Shown: positions 1 to 10,900 of the stretch, one piece after another
How positions within the stretch are numbered: the stretch's first letter is position 1
How the letters are laid out: each line of letters begins with the position of its first letter
Source of the DNA: Streptomyces sp. NBC_01591
GTDB lineage: Bacteria; Actinomycetota; Actinomycetes; Streptomycetales; Streptomycetaceae
NCBI RefSeq assembly: GCF_035918155.1
Contig: NZ_CP109327.1
Location: forward strand, 7,874,001 to 7,938,000
DNA: 64,000 bases
Direction: 5' to 3'
Notes under the pieces: model-generated
Database searches by the model: none
What the model saw: the letters and a program-made list of their open reading frames with translations, nothing else
Told to the model about the DNA's origin: nothing
Made by a program: the position numbers and the translations under genes

Positions 1-150
1 TGGTCAGAAGTGCTCATGACGCGCGATCGTAATGGCTGCGGGCCGCACTGTTCACCGCTCCGGGTGATGGGCGGCGAATGTGACGCAGGTCCGGTGCGTA
101 CCCGGCCACATCCCGCCCCTCGCACCGGTGCGCCCCGGGCCCGGTCCGGG

Positions 151-675
151 TTACGGGACCGGAGGACGCAGACACGGTGCCTCGGCGGCCGCGTCGACGG
201 GCTCGGCAGACACCGCCCGTCCGTCGGCCGCGCCTCCACCCCCCGCCGCTACCCGACCGGCCAGCTCCTCGGCCCAGCCGATCAGCCCGTCGACGCCGAT
301 CCCGTACGGCCGGACCGAGGTGAACTCCGCGAGCGCCGCCGCGCCGCGCCGCAACAACCGGGCCCCGCCCGTCGCGTTGCCCCGGGCCGCATGGGTCAGC
401 CCCACGGCCAACTGCGCGAGCCCGCGCCACAACTCCCGCTCCGCCACCGGGCCCGACTTCCACGCGTCCTCGAACACCTCGTGCGCATGGAACGGCATCC
501 CCGCGTCCAGCAGCCGTTGTGCCTCCCGCACGGTCTCCTCGGGGGTGCGGACCACCCCCTCCGGCTGCCGCTCGACTCCCGGCGCCCCGTACGGAAGGGG
601 ACGCCCCAGCCCGTCACGCGGGCGCGCGTTGCGCGCCCTGCCCTCGGTGTCGCGGTCCCTGCGAGTCTCGTCCAC
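151..675 (-). CDS. DUF309 family protein
   Basis: A 174-residue protein starting at GTG. It carries the DUF309 signature FHAHEVFEDAW at about residues 62-72, followed by a helical stretch (ELWRGLAQLAVGLTHAARGN). The histidine and acidic residues of the HxHExxED motif look like a metal or catalytic site, but the family has no established biochemical role. The first 40 residues and the Ala/Gly-rich tail after residue 140 are low complexity. It is transcribed away from the ATPase gene starting at 783, so about 107 bp of intergenic DNA must hold both promoters. The family call is secure; the function is unknown. Confidence 0.85.
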   Translation of the reverse strand: MDETRRDRDTEGRARNARPRDGLGRPLPYGAPGVERQPEGVVRTPEETVREAQRLLDAGMPFHAHEVFEDAWKSGPVAERELWRGLAQLAVGLTHAARGNATGGARLLRRGAAALAEFTSVRPYGIGVDGLIGWAEELAGRVAAGGGGAADGRAVSAEPVDAAAEAPCLRPPVP

Positions 676-782
676 ACCACGATTGTGCCCCGCACCTGCG
701 GCGAACTGTCCGAACCACTGTCCGTGGACCCCCGTTCACGACTAGTGTCGAAGCCATCCGCACCACCCTGGGGAGGGTAGGC

Positions 783-3416
783 ATGAAGCCGTCCCGGCCG
801 CTGTACGAGCGCGAACCGGAACTCGCCGCCGCCGCACAAGCCGTGGACGCCCTTTGCGGCGCCCATGCCGTCGGCGGGCTGCTGATCTTCAGCGGCGAGG
901 CAGGCATCGGCAAGACAGCACTGCTCGGCGAGATCCGGACGATCGCCGACGACCGCTGCACGGTCTGGTCCGCAAGAGGCGGCGAAACGGTCACATCCGT
1001 GCCGTTCCACGTCGTACGCCAGCTGCTGCAACCCGCGCTCGACCGATTCCCGCCCGACGAGGTGCGGACCCTGTTCGGTTCCTGGTACGAGATCACCGCG
1101 CCGGCCCTCGGACTGGCCGAGCCGACCGGTCCGCAGCCGGATCCGCAAGGTGTACGGGACGGCCTCGACTTCGTCGTCGCCCGGCTCGCGTCCCGGCTGA
1201 GCGACCGTCCGCTGCTGCTCATCATCGACGACGCGCACTGGGCGGACGGCGAATCCCTCGCCTGGCTCGCCTCGTTCACCGCCCGCCTCGGCGAACTTCC
1301 CGTCCTCGTCGTCCAGGCCCACCGCCCGGAAGAGCTGGCCGCGCGGCAGAAGGAGAGCGGACCGGGCAGCGCCCACCCGTCCCAGGTCCGGGTCGCGCTG
1401 CGCGCACTCACCCCGGACGCCACCGCGGAACTGGTCCGCGCGGCCCTCGGTGAACACGCCGACGACCCGTTCTGCCGCGAGGTGTGGGCCGTCACCGGCG
1501 GCAACCCCTACGAGGCGGTAGAGCTCGTCGCCAAGGTGCAGGACCGCGAACTGGCGCCGCTGGAGGAGTCGGCCGGGCTGCTGCGCGAGCTCGGCGCCTC
1601 GGCGCGCGGCAGCGGACTCGTCGCCCGGCTCGAACGGCTCGGTACCAACGCCAACCGGTTCGCCTGGGCCGCCGCCGTCCTCGGCACGGACATCTCCCAG
1701 GACCTCGCCGCCACGCTGGCCGGAATGAGCTCGGCCGAGGCCGCCGACTGCACGGCGCGGCTGCGCGAAGCCCGTATCGTCACCGGCTTCGACCCGCTGG
1801 AGTTCGTCCACCCGCTCATCGCGAGCGCGGTGTACCGGTCCATCCCGCCGGCCACCCGCACCGCCATGCACGGCCGGGCCGCCTGGGCGATCACCCGGGC
1901 CGGGCTCGGCCCCGCCGCAGCCTCCCGGCACCTGCTCGAAGTGCACCCGGACGACGACCAGGAACTGGTCGAGCAACTCCGCGAAGCGGCCAAACAGCAC
2001 CTCGCCGTCGGCGCCCCGGAGGCAGCCCGCCGCTGCCTCGAACGCGCCCTGCAGGAACCACCGCGCCAGCGCGTGAAGGCCTCCCTGCTGTACGAACTGG
2101 GCTGCGCCACGCTGCTCAGCTCCCCGGCCACCACCGTCCAGCACCTGCGCGCCGCCCTCGACATGCCGGGACTCGACGACGGCCGGCGGGTCGACGCCAC
2201 CTACCGGCTCGCGGCCGCGCATTCGCACAACAACCAGCTCAAGGAAGCGGCGAGCGCCCTTGCCGCGGAGGCCGCACGCACCGCTCCCGGCCCCGGCCTG
2301 ATGCGGCTCCAGGCCGCCCACTTCCTCTGGGAGGGCATGCTGGCCAGCGAGGAGGACGGCCCCGGGCGCTCCGGCCGGCTCGCGCGGAACGCCGACCATC
2401 TGCACGGCCGCGACAACGCCGAGCGCGCCCTGCTCACGCTCCGCGCCTTCGATGCCATGCTGCGCGGCGAGAACTCCCAGCTCATCGTCGACCTCTGCGA
2501 ACGCGCCCTGGTCGACGGCCACCCGGCCCGGGGGCTCGGCTGGACCGATACGGAGTGGGGCTTCGAACTGCCGACCCTCGTCGGCATCACCTACGCCTTC
2601 ACCGACCAGCTCGACCGGGCCGAGGAACTCTTCGGCGAGGCCGTCCGCGCCTTCGAGATCTCCGGCTGGAGCGGTGCGCACCTCGCGTTCGCGCACACCC
2701 TGCTCGGACTGGTCCACCGCCGTCGCGGCCGGCTGGCCGAGGCCGAGGGCTTCCTGCGCGAGGGGCTGCGCCTCGCCGACCGTGTCGGCAGCGGACTCCC
2801 GGTCCACTGGGACGCGGCCTGTCTGCTCATCGACACCCTCGTCGCCCGCGGTCGTGTCACCGAGGCCCGCGAGATCGCCGACCGCTACGCCTTCGGCGCG
2901 CCCTACCCCAGTGCGATGGTGCTGCCCGACGGCCCGTGCGTACGCGGCCGGCTGCTGCTGGCCGAAGGCCGTACGAAGGAAGCGATCGTCGAACTCGAAG
3001 CGGCCGGCCAGGCCCTCGAACCCCGCGGCAGGTTCAACGGGGTGTGGGCACCCTGGGCCGGTGACCTCGCCCGCGCTCTGGCCGAGGAGGACCCGGCCCG
3101 CGCCGCCCAACTCGCCACCGCGGCCCGGGTGCACGCCGAACGCTTCGGCACGGACACCGCGATCGGTGAGGCCCTGCGCTGCGTCTCCCTCTTCGCCCGC
3201 CCCGAGGACGCCACCCACCTGCTGGCCGAGTCGGTCCGCCACCTGGAGGCGTCCCCGTCCGCGTACGAACACGCGCTGGCCCTCGTCGACTACGGCATCG
3301 CGATCCGCTCACCGCGCGAACTCGCCAGAGCCCACAAACTGGCCACCGCGTGCGGTGCGGAATCCCTGGCAAACCGCGCCCACCAGGCACGGGCGTCGAT
3401 CCGGGCCTCGGAGTGA
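783..3416 (+). CDS. LuxR/LAL-type AAA ATPase without HTH domain
   Basis: A protein of 877 residues. The ATG at 783 was chosen because GGGGAGGG lies just upstream. Residues 38-45 form a Walker A motif (GEAGIGKT), and LLLIIDDAHW near residue 150 is a Walker B motif. The rest is a long helical region of TPR type, as in large ATP-binding LuxR (LAL/MalT-like) regulators. These usually end in a LuxR helix-turn-helix of about 60 residues. Here the protein ends in ...ARASIRASE exactly where that domain would begin, so it has no visible DNA-binding part. It may be a STAND-type signalling ATPase or a regulator that lost its effector end. The tRNA gene starts 50 bp after the stop. Confidence 0.85.
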   Translation: MKPSRPLYEREPELAAAAQAVDALCGAHAVGGLLIFSGEAGIGKTALLGEIRTIADDRCTVWSARGGETVTSVPFHVVRQLLQPALDRFPPDEVRTLFGSWYEITAPALGLAEPTGPQPDPQGVRDGLDFVVARLASRLSDRPLLLIIDDAHWADGESLAWLASFTARLGELPVLVVQAHRPEELAARQKESGPGSAHPSQVRVALRALTPDATAELVRAALGEHADDPFCREVWAVTGGNPYEAVELVAKVQDRELAPLEESAGLLRELGASARGSGLVARLERLGTNANRFAWAAAVLGTDISQDLAATLAGMSSAEAADCTARLREARIVTGFDPLEFVHPLIASAVYRSIPPATRTAMHGRAAWAITRAGLGPAAASRHLLEVHPDDDQELVEQLREAAKQHLAVGAPEAARRCLERALQEPPRQRVKASLLYELGCATLLSSPATTVQHLRAALDMPGLDDGRRVDATYRLAAAHSHNNQLKEAASALAAEAARTAPGPGLMRLQAAHFLWEGMLASEEDGPGRSGRLARNADHLHGRDNAERALLTLRAFDAMLRGENSQLIVDLCERALVDGHPARGLGWTDTEWGFELPTLVGITYAFTDQLDRAEELFGEAVRAFEISGWSGAHLAFAHTLLGLVHRRRGRLAEAEGFLREGLRLADRVGSGLPVHWDAACLLIDTLVARGRVTEAREIADRYAFGAPYPSAMVLPDGPCVRGRLLLAEGRTKEAIVELEAAGQALEPRGRFNGVWAPWAGDLARALAEEDPARAAQLATAARVHAERFGTDTAIGEALRCVSLFARPEDATHLLAESVRHLEASPSAYEHALALVDYGIAIRSPRELARAHKLATACGAESLANRAHQARASIRASE

Positions 3417-3466
3417 GGTAATGTTTGTCCTGCGAAGCCGCCCGGGAACACCGGGGGGAACCGCAT

Positions 3467-3540
<74 letters not shown>

Positions 3541-3560
3541 CTGGAGACAGTCGCAGGTCA

Positions 3561-3592
3561 GGGCCGGTTTCGGAGACATCCGAAACCGGCCC
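3561..3592 (+). terminator. Hairpin terminator downstream of tRNA-Pro
   Basis: Arms of 13 bp (GGGCCGGTTTCGG and CCGAAACCGGCCC) pair perfectly around a 6-nt loop, followed by TTGGTCATT. It lies 20 bp after the tRNA and probably ends its transcript. Confidence 0.8.
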
Positions 3593-3601
3593 TTGGTCAT
3601 T

Positions 3602-3624
3602 CTTGGGGACCAGTTGGGGACCAG
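3602..3624. repeat. 23-bp repeat, left copy (two 11-bp units)
   Basis: A C followed by two tandem copies of TTGGGGACCAG. The identical 23 bp recurs at 33577-33599. This copy lies between the tRNA terminator and the integrase remnant. It may be an attachment-related or integrase-proximal sequence, but it is not the tRNA 3' end itself. Confidence 0.75.
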
Positions 3625-3638
3625 CCTCTTGACCGGCG

Positions 3639-3998
3639 TCAGCGGGTCATGACGATCGGGCCCGGCAGGGAGCGCGGTGCGCGCACCACGCTGAGGTGCG
3701 CGGACAGCGCTGCGCCGGCAGCCGTGATCTTGTGTACGTCCGGGTGAAGGTAGCGCTGGGTGGTGGTCAGTGACCCGCGGCCAGCGATTCTGCGTAGGAC
3801 GTGCACTTGGACTCCGGCGTCGGCAAACCAGGTCAGTCCGGTGTGCCGGAGGTCATGGCGGCGCAGGTGGCGGTCGACGACGCCATTAGTGATCATCCGC
3901 ACCGCTAGGTGGCCCAGAGCGGGGACCACGCGCATCCGCCACCCTGCGAAGCAGGGGTCCAGCGTTTTCAACTCAAGGCCGGGCAGGGCGAGGTCCAT
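3639..3998 (-). pseudogene. Tyrosine-type site-specific integrase, C-terminal remnant
   Basis: About 119 residues remain of a phage/ICE-type tyrosine recombinase that is normally 380-450 residues long. The segment HDLRHTGLTWFADAG carries the box II HxxR motif, and TTTQRYLHPD carries the nucleophile tyrosine region. The arm-binding and N-terminal catalytic parts, including the first catalytic arginine, are missing. The gene points towards the tRNA, the usual arrangement for a tRNA-integrating element. It is probably inactive and marks an old integration event. Confidence 0.8.
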
Positions 3999-4203
3999 GT
4001 TCGCTACGCCGTATTCGGAGCTTCATGGTGGCGAGCGTCGGGCTCAGGCCGGCCTGTGCGGCCTCGATGATGGCCTGGAGCCATTCCTGCGCTTCTTCTT
4101 CGCTGTCTTTTCCCTCGGAGCGGGGAGCTTCGGGGGACGCTGCGGCCTCCTTCTCGTGATGCGGTTCGAGGTCGGCAATTGTTGCTATCGGTTCATTGGG
4201 CAA
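3973..4203 (-). CDS. Small hypothetical protein next to integrase remnant
   Basis: A 76-residue reading frame, acidic in its first half, with a run AQEWLQAIIEAAQAGLSPTLATMKLRIRR. No family is recognised. It overlaps the 5' edge of the integrase remnant by 26 bp in another frame, so it could be part of a broken gene of the same element rather than an intact gene. Confidence 0.35.
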   Translation of the reverse strand: MPNEPIATIADLEPHHEKEAAASPEAPRSEGKDSEEEAQEWLQAIIEAAQAGLSPTLATMKLRIRRSEHGPRPARP

Positions 4204-4957
4204 GTGCGGCTATTCTCCGGGGAGTACGGAACCGGAGTACGCGCTGGCCAGCCGCGAAGTTGCCCCCGGGCAGCTGCGGCGACGGTCGACGTGTAGGGCA
4301 AGGCGCGCGTGGGGGACGGCGATCCGGCCGAGTTCGTCCGCGACGCAGGTCTTGGTCGGCCTCGTTCGCCTTCGTGCCGAACTCGGCCTGGTCCCCACGC
4401 GGCCGTGGGATGACCGCGGAGAGCGGATGTCTGGGCCGCACGGTGAGACGGGCCGAGCCCTTGGCGCCTTCGTGTCCATGGCAATCACGCGCCCGGACAT
4501 GGGGGCGGTCATGGGAAACAGTGCCCGTGGCTGCGTGGTGCCGACCGGTCGCACGGGCGCCCATCGCCCGGTCCAGGGCGTCACCATCAACAGCCCTCAA
4601 ACACACGCGCGAAGCCCGTGCCTGATCTGCTGTGCACCCCAACCAGCCAATCCCCAACCGGCTGCACAGTAAAGGAAGTTGCAACAGTCCAGGTGAACGA
4701 TGCCTCGTCGGAAAAGAATTCAGCCGTTCTCCTCCCGCCTCGCCCTCCACTCGCGACCGACGGGATCGATGAAGCAGCTACCGATCGCTCACTTGAACCT
4801 TGACCGGTGAGTAACCAGGCCACTACCTTTCAATCCGCTTCGAACACACGCTTCATATCGGCGTTCCGCGGTGGGCTTTTCCCTGCAGGAAGCCGGTGAG
4901 CCGCCTCGTCTGTACAGAACCCCCCACCGTGCAGTCTCACTCTTGATTCGGAGAACG
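4204..4957. other. Gene-poor stretch upstream of the lipid cluster
   Basis: No convincing gene is seen in about 750 bp. A weak reverse-strand match near 4370-4590 (RAVDGDAL..., then EFGTKANE) faintly recalls ISAs1-type transposases but needs several frame changes. The last 150 bp are the presumed leader and promoter of the lipid-synthase operon. Confidence 0.5.
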
Positions 4958-7900
4958 ATGAACTCCGCTGTGCGTTCCGAAGACATGATCATCGGCATCA
5001 CCCCGTTAGGTGAGCCCGATGCCGGGCTCACCTTGGCGGTCTGCCGGGCCGGTGGTCTCGGCGTGCTCGACCTCGGGCCCGGCGACCGGAGGGCCCGCGA
5101 GGCCCTCGCTCAATTGCGGCGCACGGCTTCGGGCAGGTTCGGCGTCCGGGTCGACGCGCGTTGCCGACTCACCCCGGCCGACCTGGCTCCGGACGGTCCG
5201 CACACCGTGGTTCTCGCGGTCGCAGCGGCGGCCGGGGAAGCAGGTGCAGCCTGGACGATCGCCGGGCTCGCGGCGCGTTTTCGCGTGCTCGTCGAGGTCA
5301 CCGGCCTGGAGGACGCACGGGACGCGTTACGCGCCGGGGCGCACGGTCTGATCGCTCGCGGCACCGAGTGCGGCGGCCGGATCGGCGAGTTGAGCACCTT
5401 CGTCCTGCTCCAGCGGCTCCTTGCCGCGCCCGAGGTGACCCGGCCCGTGTGGGCGTGCGGCGGCATCGGCCCGCGAACGGCCGCCGCCGCGGTGGCCGGT
5501 GGAGCGGCCGGCGTCGTCCTCGACGGCCAACTCGCGCTGCTCGCCGAGTCGGCGCTGCCCGAACCGGTCGCCGCCGCGCTGCGCACCATCGACGGCTCGG
5601 AAACCGTCGTCCGGGCCGGTCACCGTGTCCTGCTGCGGCGAGGCCCGGACGCCCCGCGCCTCGCGGAGGGTGCCGGGCCGCAGGAGGTGGCGGCGCTTCT
5701 GGGCGGGCGGGATCCGCTTACCCAACTGCTTCCGGTGGGCCAGGACGGCTTCCTCGCCGCCCGGTTCGCCGAGCGGTGGGGCGATGTGCGCCGAACGGTG
5801 CGCGCGTTGCGGGAAGCGGTGCTGGGCGCCGTCCGGGACGACACGGCCGCACGGGCGCTGCGGCCCGGGTCGCCGATGAGCCGGGCGCTCGGAACCCGGC
5901 TCCCCGTCGCCCAGGGGCCGATGACAAGGGTGAGCGACGGACCCGCTTTCGCCGCGGCGGTGGCAGCGGACGGAGCACTGCCCTTCCTCGCCCTGGCGCT
6001 GGCGGACGGCGCGCGGACGCGGACGATGCTGACCGAGGCACGGGACGCGGTGGACGGCCGGCCCTGGGGCGTGGGGGTCCTCGGCTTCGCGCCGGAGGAC
6101 GTGCGTACGGCCCAGCTCGAGGCCGTACGGGACGTGCGGCCGACTCACGCGATCATCGCCGGTGGGCGGCCGTCCCAGGCGCAGGCCCTGGAGCAGGACG
6201 GCATCCGGACGTTTCTGCACGTGCCCTCACCGGGGTTGTTGCGGCAGTTCCTCCAAGCCGGGACACGCCGGTTCGTGTTCGAGGGCTCGGAGTGCGGCGG
6301 GCATGTGGGGCCGCGCGGCAGTTTCGCGCTCTGGGAGGCCCAACTGGCCGTCCTGGAGGATTTCCTGGAGAGCCACGAGGCCGAAGACCTCGAGGTGTTC
6401 TTCGCGGGCGGAGTGCACGACGAGCGGTCGGCGGCGATGGTCGCCGCTCTGGCCGCGCCGCTGACCGCGCGCGGTGCGGCCGTCGGTGTGTTGATGGGTA
6501 CCGCGTATCTGTTCACCGAGGAGGCCGTATCCCGCGGGGCGGTCCGGCCGCTCTTCCAGCAGCAGGTCCTGGAGGCCGAGCGCACCACGCTGCTGGAGTC
6601 GGCGCCGGGGCACGCGACGCGGTGCGTGCCGAGCCCCTTCACCGCCGGCTACCGCGACCAGGAGGCCCGGCTACGCGCCGAGGGCGTGCCGGACCGGCGG
6701 ATCTGGGAGGAACTGGAGAGGCTCAACGTCGGCCGGCTGCGCATCGCCAGCAAGGGCGTCGACCGATCCGCCGACGGCTGCCTCACGCCGGTCGACGAGC
6801 GGCGCCAGTTCGCCGAGGGGATGTTCATGGCCGGCGAGGTGGCCGTGCTGCGCTCGGTGACCACGACCGTCGCGGCGCTGCACGAGTCGGTGACCACCGG
6901 CGCCGCCGAGCACCTCACCCGGCGGACGGCGCAGGCGGCCCCGACGAGCGAGGTGCGGGAGCCGGTCGCGCCCGCTCCGCTCGACGTCGCCGTCGTCGGC
7001 ATGGCGTGCATGTTCCCGCAGGCGCCCGACCTGCCTGCTTTCTGGGCGAACGTGGTCGCCGGAGTGGACGCGGTGAGCGAGGTCCCGCCCGAGCGCTGGG
7101 ACCCGGCCGTCCATCATGGTGAGTCCACCCCTTCCAAGTGGGGAGGCTTCCTGCCCCGCATCCCCTTCGACCCGCTGCGCTACGGCATCCCGCCGACCTC
7201 TCTCGGTAGCACCGAACCGGTGCAGCTGCTGTCCCTGGAGGCCGCCCGGCGCGCTCTGGAGGACGCCGGATACGGCTACGGGGGACGGGAGTTCGACCGC
7301 TCCCGCACTTCCGTGGTGTTCGGCGCCGAGGCGGGCAGCGATCTGTCGAACGCGGCCACGCTGCGGGCGGTGATGCCCTCGTACTACGGTCGCGTCCCCG
7401 CAGGTCTGGACGACCAGCTCCCGAGACTCACCGAGGACTCCTTCCCCGGCATGCTCGCCAACGTCATCTCGGGCAGGATCGCCAACCGGCTCGATCTCGG
7501 CGGCGCCAACTACACCGTCGACGCCGCCTGCGCCTCGTCACTGGCCGCAGTGGACGTCGCCTGCAAGGAACTGGCCGGCGGCACCTCCGACGTGGTGTTG
7601 TGCGGTGGCGCCGACCTGCACAACGGTATCAACGACTATGTCCTGTTCTCCTCCGTGCACGCCCTGTCTCCCACCGGCCGCTCACGCGCCTTCGACGACT
7701 CGGCGGACGGCATCGCGCTCGGCGAGGGCATCGCCTGCGTTGTCCTCAAGCGGCTCGCGGACGCAGAGCGGGACGGCGACCGGATCTACGGCGTCATCAA
7801 AGGCCTGGGCTCCTCCAGCGACGGCCGCTCACTCGGTCTGACCGCGCCCAGGCCCGAGGGCCAGCGCTCGGCTCTGGAACGCGCCTATCGCAACGCCGGC

Positions 7901-10900
7901 GTCTCACCGGCCGACGTCGGTCTCGTCGAGGCGCACGGCACCGGTACGGTCGTTGGCGACCGTACCGAACTGCGCATCCTCAGCGAGGTGTTCACCGAGG
8001 CCGGGGCAGAACCGGGCGGCTGTGCGCTCGGTTCGGTGAAGTCGCAGATCGGCCACACCAAGTGCGCTGCCGGTCTCGCCGGAATGATCAAAACGCTGCT
8101 GGCTCTGTACACCGGCGTCCGGCCGCCCACCCTGCACGTCGAGAAGCCCAACCCGGCCTGGGAGGCGGACACCAGCCCCTTCGTCTTCCACGCCGAGGCC
8201 CGGCCATGGGCGGCGCCCGCGGAGGAACGGATCGCCGGAGTGAGCGCGTTCGGCTTCGGCGGGACCAACTTCCACGTGGTGCTGGCCGCTCACGCCGGTG
8301 GCGTACCGCCCGTGCGGGGACTGGACGCCTGGCCGGCCGAACTGTTCGTGTTCCGCGGACGGGACGAGGCCGCGACCCGCCGGGCGATGGAGGAGCTCCT
8401 CACAACCGCTCAGCCCCGGGACCGGTCGTGGCGGCTTCAGGACCTTGCGCTGAGCGCGGCCCGGCGGTCGGACGCCAGCGCGGACCCGGCCCGGGTCGCC
8501 ATCGTGGCGACGGACGTGGACGACCTGGTCGAGAAGTTGCGGCGGGTTCTGGCCGACCCCGACGAGCACACTCCGACACGCGGCATCCACCGGGCCGGAA
8601 CCGGCGACTCGGGCGGCGCCAAGGTGGCATTTCTCTTCCCCGGCCAGGGCAGCCAGCGCACCGGCATGCTCGCCGACCTGTTCGTCGCTCTTCCCGAGCT
8701 GCGCCCCTATCTGGAACTCGCCCGCGTCCACGCCGACACCCTGTATCCGCCCGCCGCCTTCGACGACACCGAACGCGAGCGGCAACGGGCCGCGCTGACC
8801 GACACCCGCGTGGCACAGCCCGCCCTCGGCGTCACGGGACTCGCCGCGCACGCCGTGCTCACCGCGGCCGGCGTGCAGCCGGACATGGCCGCCGGGCACA
8901 GCTACGGCGAGCTGGTGGCACTGTGCGCGGCCGGCGCACTGACCCCCGAGACGCTGCTGGAACTGAGCGCGGAGCGAGCGGCGGCGATCCTTCAAGCCGC
9001 GCAGTCCGCCCAGGGCGACGGGGGCGATCCCGGGACCATGGCCGCAGTCTCGGCCGGCGCCGAGGACGTGGCGCAGGCGCTCAAGGCGGCGTCCGCGCCG
9101 GACAGTGTTGTCGTCGCCAATCGCAACTCGCCCGGGCAGACGGTGATCTCGGGACCGACGGACGCCGTCGACGAGGCCGTCCGGCTGCTGCGCGAGGCCG
9201 GTCACGGTGCCAAGCGCATCCCCGTCGCCTGCGCGTTCCACAGCCCGCTGGTCGCCGCCGCCTCCGACCGGTTCGCCGAGGCGCTCGCGGCCCGGCCGGT
9301 GCACGCGCCCGAATTCCCGGTGTGGTCCAACCGCACGGCCACCCCGTACGCCGCTGACGGGGACGCGGTGCGGGCCGAACTCGCCGCCCAGATCGGTGCC
9401 CCGGTCGCCTTCGTCGAGCAGATCGAGGCGATGTACGAAGCCGGGGCACGCGTCTTCGTCGAAGCCGGCCCCGGCTCGGTTCTGACCCGGCTGGTCGGGC
9501 AGATCCTCAGCGATCGCCCGCACCGCACGGTGGCCTGCGAACCCCGTCCGGGCAGCGGCCTGCGCGGCTGGCTCGACGCTCTGGCCGAGCTCGCCGTCGC
9601 GGGGCTGCCGGTGCGCGCCGGGTGGCTGCTGCGCGGCCGGGACGCGGTGGACGCGGCACGTACCCCGGCGCCGAAGATCCCCGGATGGACGGTCGACGGA
9701 CAACTGGTCCGCACCGCCGACGGCGCCCTCCTCACCGGTGCGCTCGCACCGGCCCGACGAGTCACGGAGACCCTGGAGACGACTGTGACGACGAATTCCC
9801 CGCACAGTGCCCCCTCCGACCAGGACACGCTCATCTCCGAATTCCTGCGCACCAGCCGGGAGATGATCGCCGCCCAACGGGACGTGCTGCTCACCTACCT
9901 CGGATCCGCCCCGGGCGCGCAGTCCGTCCCGTCCCAGGCGGCCCCGCAGGTGATCCAGGCCGTGCCGCAACTCCCCCCGGCGCAGCCGCCGATGAAGGAC
10001 CCGGAACAGGGCACGCCGGCCACCGCCGTGGAGCCGGCAGCCGTGGAGGCCGCCGGAGCGGCCGACGTCCAGCGGGTCGTTCTGGAAATCATCAGCGAGC
10101 GCACCGGCTACCCCGTCGACATGATCGAGCCCGACCTCGACCTGGAGGCGGACCTCAGCATCGACTCCATCAAGCGGGCAGAGATCGCGGGCGAACTGGC
10201 CCGGCGCCTTGGTGCCGGGGCCGGCTCCGACCTCGCCGCGCTGGACGACGACGCGCTGGAGGAGCTGGCGAAGGCGCGGACGGCCGCCGCGGTGACCGAC
10301 TGGCTGACCGCGCGGATGGGCGGGCCGGCCGAGCGGCCCGCCGTCCCGGCGGCGGTGGAGCCCGGACCGGACGCGGTCACCGCCGACCCCCCCGGACGGC
10401 ACCTCCTGCGCCCGGTCCTCCTCGACGAACGGGCCGACGCCCGCACCGACCCGTCGTCCGCTCTCGCGGGCACCCGCTGGATCCTGCTCGGCGACGCCCC
10501 CGAGGTCGCCGCCCGCCTGGCGTCCCACGGCGCCGAAGTCGGCGCACGGGCCCGGGACCACGTCCTGACGGAGACCGACGGCCCGGTGGACGGCGTGCTG
10601 TGGTTGGGGGCCCTCGCGGGCACCGACGACTTGCCCTTGCTGCCCGCCTCGTTCCCCGTGCTGAAGGCCGCCCTGGCACGCGCCCCGCGATGGCTGCTGG
10701 CCGTCCGGCCCGCCGACGCTGAGGCGCCCGACCCCCGGACCGCGGGGCTGCGAGGTCTGTTCCGGACCGTGGTGCACGAGTATCCACAGACGGTGGCCCG
10801 GATCGTCGAGGTCGCCGACGCCTCGCCGTCCGCGCTCGCGCACGCCGTGGTCGCCGAGGCCGTCGCGTCGGACCGGACGCCGGTCGTGCTGCGGACGGCG

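Noticed and set aside
396..3272. Long open frames opposite the LAL-type ATPase gene
   Set aside because: High-GC antisense shadow: composition skewed to Gly/Arg/Val, no motifs, and complete overlap with a gene that has clear Walker motifs.
3561..3592. Hairpin after tRNA-Pro as attachment core
   Set aside because: It pairs perfectly and follows the tRNA as a terminator; it is not repeated elsewhere in the window.
4193..4750. Possible ISAs1-type transposase gene on the reverse strand
   Set aside because: Only scattered matches (RAVDGDAL, EFGTKANE) in changing frames, with no DDE motif and no inverted repeats.
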